Below, piece by piece: positions 50,986-62,973 of a stretch of 64,000 nt of DNA. The notes under the pieces were generated by a model that saw only the letters and a list, made by a program, of their open reading frames with translations, made no database searches and was not told where the DNA came from. Source of the DNA: Casuarina equisetifolia (taxonomy: Eukaryota; Streptophyta; Magnoliopsida; Fagales; Casuarinaceae); the NCBI GenBank assembly GCA_028551475.1, contig CM052356.1:7078001-7142000 (forward strand). Direction: 5' to 3'. The position numbers and the translations under genes are program-made. Each line of letters opens with the position of its first letter. Position 1 is the stretch's first letter.

Positions 50986-52635
50986 TTATGAACAAAGAGA
51001 TTTTATACTTGAACTTAAGTTTTCGTACAATGAAAAAAAAATCAATCTTACTCAAGAATAATGAGTATATTTTTTATTTTTATAAATATGTGAGTTTATT
51101 CATAAAAAAATAAGAGAATACAAAATGTTAGAGACATATCCTAATATTATAATTCATTTAAGAGAAAATTGAATTTGAAATTTTTCAGCAATGACGTAAC
51201 AAAACATTTACTTGAGAAGGTTTAATATTCCTGAATATAAATGTTCTCCCATGTACAATCCTAATTTTAACCAACAAAATTGATATTTCAATAGCTTTTT
51301 TTTTAAAATGTTTATATTTATGTTTATGTTCAAGCCATATATAATAGATACATGCTAAAAAAAAGTTAAAAAAATTTTAGATTCAAATCATTTTCCTTAG
51401 TTACTTTAATTTTCTATTGTAATTCAAAATTTCAATTGTCGATGTTCTTACAAAGGCCTTTATTGGATCTTACAGCAACTTAAGAGAGAGAGTGAATTAG
51501 ATTTCTTAAAAATACTTTTATCTTTTTAGTTTTTCGTATGTATAGTAATTAATAAATATATGCAACAACTAAAACATTCACAGAAAGATAATGATTTTTG
51601 GTAGGTGGTTTAGCTTAAGTCATCTCAACACCTATGCCACCTCACTCTAACAACATACTAAAGTCACTCTTTCAATCAATTCAACAATTGATTATAAGGG
51701 ATATCCAACCTCTTATAAAAGATAACCAATCTCTCAAACTTTATTATAAGTTTCTCACCAAAATATTACAAATTTAGAACTAAGCTTCTATAAGATATAC
51801 AAAATTTAGTTCAAAAGTCTTAAAAAAATACTACAAAGTTATTACAAAATGAATTGGACAAAAGCCTTAATTTTTTTTTAAGCTCGAGCATTGTTTACTT
51901 GTAAAAAATCAACTCAATAACAATTTATATTAAAGCAAAAAGTGATTTTCTAACAAGAATATCAAAGTAATAATAAGCTCAAATTAGAATTAGCAAAATG
52001 AAGAATGATTTTGTGAGTTTGATAAGCTTCAGAAGAGTATGAGTTTCTTGAATGAAGCTTACTTTCTGTGATTTTCATCCATTAGTATTTTACTCTTAAA
52101 TAACTTCAAAAGAACTAACATTTCACTTCTAAAGAGTCATTTTAACATCTCTAGAACATATCACATTTTCTTTCTATTGGAACTCTCTCTTTCCTCTTCT
52201 TTGCTTGATTTCAACCTTGTATGAGAGAAGGAAGATGGGACTGGCTTTGAATCAATCTCGTTCAAAATCATACTTTAAACCACTACCATTTCATTCAAAT
52301 TCTTAAGGTAGTCATTCAAAGCTTTGTGAAGGCAAAACAGGTTAACGGGTCGAAATATGGGTTTCCCTTGAATCTTCATCAAATCTTTTCAATATTGAAG
52401 TAAATCTCTGTAGGTTGGTTTTAGATTAGTAAACTACTTCTTCCTTAACAAACCTCCATGATTTGACTTTAGAAATATTCTAATCCACTTTTAATTGCTC
52501 TATAAATTAATTAGGTTGCGAAGAACACCTTAATCTCTTCAATTTGATCCTCTCTGAGCAATGGGTCATTAGTTTTATTTTACTGAAATGTTCCCCTCCT
52601 TGATGGCTTGCAAATGATGCCTTTTTTGTTGTCAT

Positions 52636-52960
52636 CAGAGTTGTTATCAACGGCTAATTTGAGCGGCAACATCGCAGTTAGTGTCGAGCAGGTCGAACAG
52701 TTTCGGGGGTTGCTCGGGTCGCAGGCAGTCTTTGCAATCCGGGTAATGCATTGGACTAAGAGTCGCGGGTGTGAGAACAGGTCGTGCATTCATTCTGGGT
52801 CGCGTAAAAGTGAGTCATGCACTTGATCGGTTGCGTGCAAGAGAGCCAAATCTTTCTCTTGGTCTTGGGTTAAGTCATTCGAGGTTGGGTCATGCGAACA
52901 GAGTTGTGTAGGCCTGGATCACGTGATGCATGTGCCACTAGGCTTGGTAAATCTTGATTG
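52636..52960. other. GC-rich island with recurring GGTCG-type words
   Basis: About 300 bases, much richer in G and C than both flanks, with repeated GGGTCG, GGTCGTGCA-like and GGTCATGC words. No recognisable protein in any frame. It may be part of a decayed mobile element, such as an LTR or leader region; no terminal repeats are seen. Confidence 0.3.
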
Positions 52961-53089
52961 GGCTTCTTATTTGGATTGTTTATTTTAAACAATATCTATT
53001 TTTCTACAAAATGGTTCAGCATTACTATTCTTATTTAAATTAATAAACAAGCAATAATTATTATAATATTTTCATATTATAATTTCCTA

Positions 53090-54710
53090 TTTGTGTCATC
53101 ATCAAAATATATTCCAATAGCCTTGTTGTGTTAAAATACTTATCCAAATTTGCTTAACCTAAGTACACTGAAAAAACAAGTGTAACATACTTTCAAATTG
53201 AAAATCATAAAAATTACAATACATACTAATTGATGAGAATTATCAAGAAATCATTTTTATTGTAAGAAGTCTATCTCTACATATGAGCTATCCAATGAAG
53301 TTATGTTTGTTAATTCTTTTTAATCATATCAAATCGTACCATTTAACTTCAATATTTACCTAGTGCAATTCTTTGTATATTTCTTTACAATAATACAAAG
53401 GTTTGTAAAGTATAGAATGAGAATTTGTTGTAACTTCAAAAGACCTCTCCACTCCATGCTATATTTCATTTGATGTCAAGAGACATAGTTGAAGTTCTCT
53501 TACATTCATTACTATGAATTCTTTTACTCCATAATGATGAACTTAAATAATTGATAAGATTCTAGAGTGATCACCCTAACAAAATCTTATTCCATACTTT
53601 AAGGTCTAGTAGTCCAAGTCCTTCTTCCTTTTTAGGTGAATAAATAACTTGCCAAGTAACTTTATGAGTTTTATAATCTTCCAAATTATCTACCCACAAA
53701 AAGTGCTTAATCTTCTTCTCAATCTCATAAATGGTATGTTTTGAGAAAAGAAACATTTGTATCTAAAAGATGTAGATAAAAGTAAGAATTATTTTTGCCA
53801 ATTGTAACCATCCAACATAACTTAGATGTCTCATTCCATATATATCAATTATTGTCATGATTTTTTTTGTTAAAACTTTACAATTAGTGTAAGTAAGCCT
53901 TTTTGTAACAAGAAAAATCCAATCTACCTAATAAGGAGATTTCCTTTAAAGAATGGAGTGTGGTCTACTATCATAAGTTTTTCTTGTTTAGTGTGCCTTG
54001 GAAAAAATATCTAACATTTTCTAGGATTAAAACGTAAATCTATGAGTATTGTAAAGACCTCCAAAGCATTAATGAGACATAACACTGAAATTAACATTCT
54101 CATGTGTAAATAAAAATAAGTCATCAACAAAGTAAAGGTGAGTGATTTTATATTTCTTGCAATACCAATGATATTTAAAAGTAGAAGTAGAAATTTTCTC
54201 AATAATAATCCTATTAAGAATCTTCATGATGAGGAGAAATAAATAAGGAAACAAAAGATCTTCTTGCCTTAATCTATTGATGACCTCAAAACAACCAATA
54301 TGCTCACCATTGAAGTTCATAGAGAATCTAGTAATAATAATGCATTGGCCAATTAGATTGATCAAAATTTGAAGAATATGAATAACTTGAAGATACCTAA
54401 TATTGTATTCCATTTAACCATGTCATAAGCTTTTATGAGATTAATCTTAATGGTGGCACACTTACCTTTATCTCCTTTGGAATAGTTATGAATCAATTCT
54501 TGACAACATATAACATTTTCACATATTTGACAACCCTTGATAAAAGTAGTTTGGTTTTGGCTAATCACAATAGGAGGAATAAAGCTTAGCTTATCCTTTT
54601 CCCAAGCAATTTAAAGATTACTTTATATAAAACATTACAGTAAGCAATTGGTTGAAAATCTTTTATGCAACTTGGATTAGAGGTTTTTGGGAGTATCTTT
54701 TTCTTTTATA
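53090..54710 (-). mobile_element. LINE (L1-type) remnant: reverse transcriptase and downstream region
   Basis: Read on - from 54710: DFQPIAYCNVLYKVI; NQTTFIKGCQICENVICCQE and KINLIKAYDMVKW; a block like GLRQGDPLSPYLF (here RLRQEDLLFPYLF); ITHLYFVDDLFLFTH, whose FVDD stands for the catalytic FADD box (second Asp pair kept, Ala to Val); and KVTWQVIYSPKKEEGLGLLD with KVWNKILLG, typical of the region after the reverse transcriptase. Many stops and frame changes interrupt it. DNA at 53100-53310 is clearly similar to 57450-57610 in the second LINE relic. Homology stops near 53090, so the 3' end is missing. Confidence 0.85.
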
Positions 54711-55427
54711 TATATTTAAAATAAAATTTAGTAATACAAAACTTATGTTGTATCATTTTTAACATGGGAATGAAGAGACAAAAATCAAATGCTTATAGAG
54801 GACATTTTGAAAGCCGAGCACCCCTCTTCCTTCCAAATCTCTAACAAAAAAAATGAAAATGGGATAATGATGAAGGTGGACCTCAATTGGCTTAATTGAG
54901 TGGCAGTTACTTAAAATTTCTTGCGAAAAAGGATAAGTGGATGTGCTACACCCCAGAAAAAAAAAAAAAAACTGAGGAAGGGTCCATGCTAGCCCTAGCA
55001 AAATCTAGTGCTCCAATGAATTCCCATACAGAGCCGAAAGAGCTCAAATGCTATGACCTTAACCTTGACACTTCCAATTACAGGAATATCAACAGGTCAT
55101 CGGAGAATTGCCCATCCGAAATTGTTCCCTCCAATCTACGACACCATGCGTGTACTACAACACAAGACATAACAGTCGTTTTCATGTTGTTAAGGTTGAA
55201 GAAAACGATGCTCTAAAAGTTGAGGTTCCACTTCACAGTTCACATTAGCTACTGGTCTTTCATTCTCTGACATCCAAGATCTCGTTCAAATTGACAGTCT
55301 GAAACATTCTACAGCACCATTGCATAGATACAACACAAAACAACGAACACATGACATAAGCTAATCCGTCATATCATGGAATTTAGAAGCAAAAGGTTGA
55401 AAAGAAAAAAGGAAAGATATTGTTCCA
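54711..55427. other. Spacer between LINE relic and PADRE gene
   Basis: 54728-54768 carries the dispersed AT-rich word. An A run lies at 54957-54970. The right part should hold the 3' UTR of the minus-strand PADRE gene. No gene seen. Confidence 0.4.
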
Positions 55428-56018
55428 CTAAATGTCTACTAAGCCGTCCATCTTGGAGGACGCGTTCCGACTGCTTGAGAGACTCCACCGATCTGAAAAC
55501 TCCAGCGGCGAGACCCCACCACTACCACACTTCGCGACGGTCCTCACGCTTTCTATCAATTCCTGAGTCCGAGCCTCTTGTGACAATATCTCTAACAGCT
55601 GCTCCGGGCTGATCACCAGCTTTACTTTCCAGAAGCGGCCTCTACTGTACCTTGAGAAAACCTCCGTGTACGACCTCTTTAGCGCCCCTTGGCAGTCGAA
55701 CGACATCCTATACGGGGCAACCAGAGACGTCGGAATACTGTTGGACCGGATGTGGCCTTGCCGGACGATCTGGCCATGGTTGTTGTCTGCGCCGTTGAGT
55801 GGGAGTAGATAGTATGATTCTCCCGCCACGAGCTCTTCATGGCGAGAGAGTGGCTTCCAGAAAAGGTCATGGCTGCGGAAAATGCCATGGCCTGGAAACT
55901 CTCCGGCGATGCAACCCACGGTAATTGGTGCAAAGAACTCCATGACCCCTCCGTTGGACGTGACCACCTTGATTACTCCCTCAACCTCTCCCATGCCTCC
56001 GAAGAGACAATTTCCCAT
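55428..56018 (-). CDS. PADRE / DUF4228 domain protein, first of a pair
   Basis: Small plant proteins of this family respond to pathogens and abiotic stress; biochemical role is unknown. Single exon, 196 residues from the ATG at 56018 (MGNCLFGGM); an in-frame ATG three codons upstream (56027) is less likely because MGNC is the conserved acylated start (myristoyl plus palmitoyl). Seen: VIKVVTSNGGVMEFFAPITV, the domain start; HEELVAGESYYLLPL, matching the family's typical L-x-x-G-x-x-Y-x-L-L-P motif; and RFWKVKLVISPEQLLEILSQ, the C-terminal conserved helix, followed by a disordered Ser-rich end. A related gene lies 2.9 kb upstream on the same strand with a LINE relic between them. The reading frame is whole. 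Confidence 0.85.
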   Translation of the reverse strand: MGNCLFGGMGEVEGVIKVVTSNGGVMEFFAPITVGCIAGEFPGHGIFRSHDLFWKPLSRHEELVAGESYYLLPLNGADNNHGQIVRQGHIRSNSIPTSLVAPYRMSFDCQGALKRSYTEVFSRYSRGRFWKVKLVISPEQLLEILSQEARTQELIESVRTVAKCGSGGVSPLEFSDRWSLSSSRNASSKMDGLVDI

Positions 56019-57009
56019 GTATAACACACAGAGAGCGGATCTCTCTTCAAGCTATCTGTTCTGTTAAAGCGCGTAATGGAGGGTATAAAAGAGAGGGAAA
56101 GTGGTGGAGGGATGGGTGATCGTCGGTGGGATTCTTCTTAGGAGCTTTCTTGTTCCACCCACCAAAGAAAACAAAGTAGCAAAAGAGAGAAAGGAGGTAT
56201 TTTATTTTGAGAACATGACGATGGTTGGACTAGTTGGTCGATGGGGGACCCATATAGATCTAACACTGTTGGCCAGTCAACAGAATCAACTAGTCCATGA
56301 ACACGGAACGTAACATTAGGCTTCCTTTCCACTTTCTCTTTATCAAAAATCAATCCTCGGTCCCACGTCTCCTCGGCCACCAAAATGAAAGTAGAGAACT
56401 TTTGTTTTTCATTCAAGTGGTTCTTTGTTCACACATCACCCAAGCTTTAAGCACTTTGTGAGGTAATTCTTTTTGTAAACTCAAGGCTGTCTGGCTCAAT
56501 TGGAAACAATTGTCATCTAAAATCTGCTAATCTCAAGTTTGACGCTATGTACGTGATGGTATGCTTTCAAAGATCATTATCTTCTTATATTGATTGCAAA
56601 ATTTCACAATTAGTGAAGGAGCTCATTTCGTAAGATAACATTGTTTCTACAAAAAGCACCAAGAAGACCAAAAATTTACATAGTTGTGAAAAGTAATTTT
56701 CTTACTATTTAAGATATCTAAAACACCAAAAGATTGTAAAAGGATTCCTTTACTCTTTAACAATTCTCTCTTTTAATCACTATGATCTCCAAATCACGTA
56801 TGTCTTCACTAGGATGGTTGGCAATCATATTAGTTATCTTTCTTTCATTACTATAATCCCCCAATCACAACAATCTCTCTCTTATCATCATCTCATTATA
56901 TGAGTCTCTAATATAAGAAAATCGAGGACTTTATGTAGTTGAGATAAACTATCCTTGCTTTTACATAAAGATAATTTTCTCAAGATATTTAGTAAACCAA
57001 AATCCGTTG
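56019..57009. other. Upstream region of PADRE gene 1 and spacer
   Basis: Should contain the minus-strand promoter of the PADRE gene; no clear TATA box on that strand (a TATAAAAG at about 56081 is on +). 56138-56416 is open on - without a recognisable motif. Confidence 0.35.
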
Positions 57010-58000
57010 AAATTTTTTTTTTTGGTAAAAAGGTAAATTGTATTAATACATATTAAAGTACAAAAGCACAGGGGCATACCGCAGTATTACAAAAGTCACC
57101 ATATTTATGAAAAGATAGAAGTTGGAAGCCTTCAAATTTCACTCAAAATAACATTGCATTGAGAAGATTTTATATATCTAAACAAAGAAGCCCTCCCTCG
57201 TACTATCTTCTTTATTTTCGCTAAGAGAATAGGGATATCCATTGTTTTTTTTCCTGAAAACGTCTTTTATTTCGTTCAGCCCATATACAATAAATACAAG
57301 CTAAGAAAGATATCTTGAGAAGTTTGGCAGCTAAATCCCTTCCTTTTATTGCTTTGATCATCCATTGTAGTTCTTCATTCCATCCTCCAATGTCACGTCG
57401 GATTCCATTCTGAGCAAGAATACTTTTCCAAATCATCCTTGTCCACATACATTAAAAAAAGAGATGACTTCTATTTTCTAAATGAGATTGACAAAAATCA
57501 CAATATATGTTTACCAAAAGAAGCCATCGTACAATTTCTGTTGCTGTAAAAAGTTTGTCCCTACAAACAAGTCATCCAATGAAATTATGTTTGCTAATGC
57601 CACCTGTCCAAATTAAATTATACTAATCCACCGTTTCTCCAACTTGCCGAAGATCATTATAAATCTTTTGGCAACAATATGTAGGACTTGAGAGAACAAA
57701 GGTAAGTGTGGGCCTTAACTTGAGGAGACCCCGCCAACTCCAAGTCATGGTACCTTTTATGTCTAACTGCATTATTGAGGTTCTTTTACACTTTGTATTG
57801 TGAATCCATTTACTCCATAATGAGCTTTCTGGGAAATTAATGAGATTCCAAAGCATACGTCCTAAAAGGACTTTATTCCAAATTTTGAGGTTTAGTAAAC
57901 CTAATCCCCCTTCCTTCTTCGGTGAACAAACAGTTTGCCAAGCTACTTTGTGAGGACGTTGCATATCTATATTACCTGCCCATAAAAATTTCTTCTTTTA
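57010..58000 (-). mobile_element. LINE (L1-type) remnant: 3' region with poly(A) end, 5' truncated
   Basis: Read on -: FLWAGNIDMQRPHKVAWQTV, SPKKEGGLGLLNLKIWNKVL, a zinc-ribbon-like region, then GRDLAAKLLKISFLACIYCI and WAERNKRRFQE, the typical end of ORF2 in L1s without RNase H. The element ends at a T run on + (57016-57026), the poly(A) tail on its own strand. The reverse transcriptase core is absent, the usual 5' truncation. Stops and frame shifts are present. DNA similarity to 53100-53310 shows it belongs to the same family as the LINE at 53-54.7 kb. Confidence 0.85.
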
Positions 58001-58923
58001 AGAGTTCCATCTCTTTGATTACTATCATCTCCCACCAATTGACATAAAAGCTAAGTTTACTTTAGAACAGTCTCCAGGTCCTTTTCATATAGGTTTGCAA
58101 TCTGGTAATACCAATGAATCTCACGCCTGCATGACAAAGTGAACGTTTCCTGCCGCACCAAACACGTCCGTGTAAACGTTATTTTGATGGCTACCGCGTT
58201 ACTCATTGTTTTTGAATCCTTTCAAAGTGTCCGCTGGACCATCTGCCTCTTTTATATACAAGTGGCTGCATCTTCACTGTGACGAAAGCATTAAAAATTA
58301 ACATATCCTTGAAGTGACAGATCCAAAAACAACCAAAAATAAACCACCGGAAAGGAACAAAAATAAGTGGGACACCACAGAAATCCTGGGGGTGGCTTTG
58401 GTCGCACTTCCTTGAAGTTGCTGTTTTTGTGCACCTTTAGGACATGGCTCTTTCCAATCTGCGACAACCGCTTGTTGCCTTAAGGTAGCTGTCAGCATTA
58501 CAACTACACAAGCTTTTGCTTAAATGCTTGCGTTCCCGACCAGAAGAGAAAAATAAATGCTTACTGTTCCCTTCCATTTTCTAGTCGAGATGGAAAATTA
58601 AAATATTTGAAATGGTGCTATTCCCTTTTTATGTAAGCCAACACAGAACAAAAGGAAAATTCCAGGAAAACGATGAAAAGAGCACTGATCTTTCGAGAAA
58701 AACCCACAACTTTTGGGACCCTGCTTGCCTTGTTGCAGCGTTTGTTCTGGAGTTTGGGTCATTCTCTGAATATGATATTAGATGTTTCCTAATTAGTTGT
58801 TTATTGATGTGTTGGCAGATCTGATTCCAATTCAAATTGTAGGAGCAATTTCTTCTTTTTTTGTTTAGTGGTCTACAATAATCGAGTTTCTCACAACATA
58901 CATTGCCTTAACAACAAAAATGC
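58001..58923. other. Spacer between LINE relic and PADRE gene 2
   Basis: No gene seen; the right part should be the 3' UTR of the minus-strand PADRE gene 2. Confidence 0.4.
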
Positions 58924-59358
58924 CTACTGACTTCCTTCAGGAATGGTCTCCAGCACCGGTCTCCACCTTCGTCCTGCCCCTTTCTGGATTCCCAGCAGCA
59001 TCTCCTCCACTGAATTGTTGTTGGCCAGAAATTCTTGAAGCTGTTGCTTTGTTATAGCCACCTTCATTCTCTTTGTACCATTTCTGCTACCCATGTCTAC
59101 TGAACAAGGAAGGTACGCCGGACTAGACAGTAGGAGAAAAACTTGCTCAACCTTTAGCTCATAACTCACAGGAAGGTGCTTCACTGGTCTTTCCCATAGG
59201 CGAATACCATAACCAGAGAAGTTCATCAAGACATCTTTTCGAAACATAGGCCTAGTGTACTCCAAATTCTGGCCGTCAGTTTTCACATGTAAAACATTTC
59301 GGTGGCCGTACGTGGCTGCCTGCGCACAACATTTTCTTTTGGGTTGGCAATTGCCCAT
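58924..59358 (-). CDS. PADRE / DUF4228 domain protein, second of a pair
   Basis: Single exon, 144 residues from ATG 59358 (MGNCQPKRKCC); an in-frame ATG at 59367 would add three residues, but MGNC is the conserved acylation start. Seen: VLHVKTDGQNLEYTRPMFRK in place of the usual domain start, LPVSYELKVEQVFLLLSSP as the variant of the LxxGxxYxLLP motif, a basic KRMKVAITKQQLQEFLANN helix, and the family's typical end RRWRPVLETIPE. It is shorter than the first PADRE gene and clearly not a recent copy of it: the two share only motif-level similarity. Membrane-tethered stress protein by family; function unknown. The frame is whole. Confidence 0.8.
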   Translation of the reverse strand: MGNCQPKRKCCAQAATYGHRNVLHVKTDGQNLEYTRPMFRKDVLMNFSGYGIRLWERPVKHLPVSYELKVEQVFLLLSSPAYLPCSVDMGSRNGTKRMKVAITKQQLQEFLANNNSVEEMLLGIQKGAGRRWRPVLETIPEGSQ

Positions 59359-59408
59359 GGCTGCCAATGATTTTCATTGAATTGATACAAAAGCAGAAAG
59401 TAGGGACC

Positions 59409-59418
59409 TTATATAATT
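59409..59418 (-). promoter_or_regulatory. TATA box of PADRE gene 2
   Basis: AATTATATAA on the minus strand, about 50 bases upstream of the ATG, so the 5' UTR would be only around 20 bases. Its position fits a core promoter. Confidence 0.5.
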
Positions 59419-60012
59419 GGAGGAAGCGTTACAGGGAGAAATTTTAAGCTGACAAGAAAGCCTGCTTGTTCAAGTAAAAAAAAAGAAGCATAATAAAGCT
59501 TTGTTTGTTATGTTTTGTGAGTGGACAACTCCCTTTCTGTTAGAAAAGTAGAAAGAAAATTGTAGCATGGATCGGGAACCTAGGGCTATTGTTTGAATCA
59601 TATGTCATTCATATAAAGAAAGATAAAACTGGCAACATGCATGGAAGAAGTGTGGTCCTGGAGACGTGTGGCCTTACCTTTTGCTCATTTATTCGTCCCT
59701 TTATATATACAATAGAATTCATACAAATGTTTCCTTTAGCTGTCTAAAAGCATGAGGTTTTGGTAAGTTTTAAGTGTTTGACGAGCTCTTACTGTAATCA
59801 AACAAAAAGAGCTATCAAATACAAAGTCCTCGGGCGACTATTAATATATGAAATTCTTTAAATAGTGAGAGATTTTATTTTTTTTTTTTTTGATATTAAG
59901 AATTATTTCAACAAAACTACAAAAATTCTCAATACTCTTTTACATTTGTCATGTGTAATTATTTGTATTTAAGAGATGTGTAAATTCATAATATGCATTA
60001 TAATTAGCAATC
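59419..60012. other. Spacer upstream of PADRE gene 2
   Basis: Promoter-proximal DNA of the PADRE gene, then AT-rich spacer with a T run near 59877-59891. No gene. Confidence 0.4.
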
Positions 60013-60110
60013 TCATCTCTTTTTTATATATAAATATGTGAAATTATTCATCTTAAAATGAGAAAATATAAAAGCATAGGGGTATACCTCAAAATTAGTT
60101 TCAAGTCTTC
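60013..60110 (-). mobile_element. Possible LINE 3'-end scrap
   Basis: Contains AAAAGCATAGGGGTATACC, matching AAAAGCACAGGGGCATACC near the 3' end of the LINE relic at about 57062-57080, in the same orientation. Only about 100 bases are recognisable. Confidence 0.4.
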
Positions 60111-62927
60111 TTTTGATTAGTTTAGGAATAAGAGTTCAAAACCAGTGACCATAATGGACCTCTCGTGTTGTCCAAGGGCTAACCTTAACGAAATATCTAC
60201 TTAGTAAGTATGATATTGATCGATGATTCTGGTCCCTTCCCGTTTGCTGATGGTGACTGATTTTAAAATACTTGTGGTAGTACTTGCGGCAGATTAGAAG
60301 TCTATCAAGCTTTCTTAACTTTGGGGTGACACCAGAAAGCATGAGCAGCAGCATAAGTCAAGAGTATTTTTTATGGAACAGTGATCGATGTGTCTCTGTG
60401 GATAGACCGGCAGCTGATCTGAGACATCCATGATCCTTTCCGACGTTGTCATTGTCTTCGTCGACATGTGGCATCTTGTCTTTCATGGTGATGTTCCCAT
60501 TGCAAACAAGTTGCCACCATTGAACCCCATTCCTCCGCCGTTGAGCAAATCATGCTTACATAACCACGGCGTATAACTCAAAAAAATTAAGAGCCTTAGC
60601 CTAAGATTGTAAAATTAGCATTATAAGATCTAGGACTGACCTTGTTATGAAGCAAACGAGTATGTTTAAATGCGAACAATGCTAGATCCGGTTACAACCA
60701 TAATATGGCCAAAAAATCAAAATCACACTCATAGATGCATTGGCTTTTAGGAAAGCATGAAGGGAGAATCATAATTTAGCTTTTCTCTTTCCATGAATAT
60801 CCATATTTTAGGGCTTATGTTTCTAATTAGAAATCAAATCCTTTTGCGGTTTGAAATTGTTATTCTGCCAATCTACAATACAATGAATTAAAGATATACT
60901 ATATGAGTCTAATCAATCAATGTCGCATGACTTTCATTTAATATATCATACACTTATTATATAAATCATGCAATACAGTTGTTTTAAATTACGAATATTT
61001 CTTAAGTAAAACAAAATAAAATTAGTAAACAAATTAATTGTCAACATCCCCTTATAAAAGGTGGAAAAGTGATTAGCTGCCTTTAATTGGCTTTAACAAT
61101 AAAAATAATGATCTTATCTTAAAAGGAACAATTCATTTACAAAAAAGAATAAAAGACTTAGGAATTGCTCCTTCATGAATAAAAATAATGATTTTATCTT
61201 TAAGCCTAATATTTATGAATTTTTCCTTTATCAATATACCCTCAACAAGACGTAGAGATATGTTTTAATGCTCATGACAAGATGTAGAGTCTTGACAGGA
61301 ATCAAATGCTCCGATAACGACGGCTTAGGATGCATTACGCAAAGTTCATCGGCCAAATTATGAGTTACAAAGTTAATAACTGAGCCCATTCATCCAAGCA
61401 AGTTTCAAAACTGCTATAAAGACATAACAGTAGCAATTAGATGGCTACCCATGTGCTGCTTATTTATGGCTACCCATTAAAGGTAGACTTATACCACGAT
61501 TGGTTGATCTAAATGCAGTATTGGGAATGGGCAGGCCTCCATGTTTCTGCAGACCGTTTACTGCTGCAAGGAAAAGAAAAGACAGGAAACTGCAACCTCA
61601 ATTATTTAACAAACTTTACACAGATTTCAGACTATGGCACCTCTTCGATTACGAAAACTGACCAGACCCCTGTCTATGAGACCGGATGCCCCACAGCTGC
61701 AACGCCAGTTACATTCAAGTAATAAAATAAACTGTAGTTACCCATTACTCATATCACGGTTCCCAACGAGGACCAGTCCTATAAATCTAGGCACTCGATT
61801 GGACTGTGGTGCAACCGTCAAGGAGGTTTCTTCATAGTGTCCACCTGCCTTCCCCAGCATGTAACACGGGGTCATAATGAAGTAGGGAAGATAAGGGTTC
61901 ACAAAGAAGGCGACCTTTCTTTTCTGTCATACAATCGTTTGGGCTCTTATTGGAGAGTAGTGGTGGACTTTGCCCGGCGTGAGTTACGGGTCAATAAACA
62001 GTGTTGATTACTTCTGCAACGTGTTCGTCACTTTTGTACTTTTTTTCTCTTGAGTAATGTTCTAGTATTCTATGATTATTCCCACAAATAACGTGTCGAA
62101 GAGACGGTCCAACCTCTCGTATTAGATGCCTGTGATGGTGCGCAGCCTGTTTCTTCAAATCAACGCCATTGACTTGACCTTGGATCATGCTTTCTTTTTC
62201 TATTTCTTGCTTACGAAATAACAAGATCATGGACAGAAAAAATGTATATATTAGAAAGAACAGTCAATGATCATGTTCTTGTCATTCCCTGATCATGGCT
62301 TCATTCATGCAGGAAGTGCGCATATGGGGAAGTCTTCACTCTTGCGATCCCTGCTAATATCAGACCTACACAGGCTGTATGTGTAGTGAATAGAAGCTCA
62401 CTTCTACTCTTTGAGAAAGTGGATTTTTCTTTCTTCTAAAAAAATACTAAAATTAATATTTAAATAATATGATACTTATATTATCATTTAACACGTCTCT
62501 TTATTTTAAACACAAACCAATCTACAAACAAAAAAATAGAATGATGAGACGGACGTTACGATGGTCCAATCCATGATGAAATATTAAAATATCTCTATTT
62601 GTACAACTTGGGTTACTATTTAATATTATAGAACGAAACCTTAGATCAACAGTTCTAAAGTTTATTTAGATCTTTTGCATCCTCCCCATGCAACTGTTCG
62701 CATCTTGTGTCATATATAGTTTTATTTGGTGTTTCCGTAATTTCGTCCGTTAGTTTATTTCCTCGATGACGTTACACTGAACTTTCATAGAAAAACACTA
62801 AAGGCGGCATGGTCCCATGGCCCTCGTGGCTATGTTGCGTATACTTTTCTATATTTGACAGGATCTGCTGGTGTGAACCATAGAAAAGAGCAAATCCAGT
62901 AGAACAAGTGGTCAGAAGTATTACCAT
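60111..62927. other. Intergenic before the ADH-like gene
   Basis: No supported gene. 62460-62500 holds another copy of the dispersed AT-rich word. Frames at 60136-60354 and 61991-62230 (-) and 61513-61722 (+) are unrecognisable. Confidence 0.4.
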
Positions 62928-62934
62928 TATATAG
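62928..62934 (+). promoter_or_regulatory. Possible TATA box of the ADH-like gene
   Basis: TATATAG about 40 bases upstream of the ATG at 62974, which would leave a very short 5' UTR. Moderate match only. Confidence 0.4.
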
Positions 62935-62973
62935 ACCAAAGGAGGAGCAACCATCCGAGGCAGATAGCAGAAG

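Larger units (their letters stand above)
43593..52635. other. 9-kb gene desert
   Basis: No supported gene. Two adjacent small hairpins at 49694-49743 (separate entry). 50820-51000 is AT-rich and shares a dispersed motif with 54728-54768 and 62460-62500. 51071-51120 resembles the AT-rich 3' ends of the minus-strand LINEs. Open frames at 46130-46411 and 47656-47880 were examined and not accepted. Confidence 0.4.
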
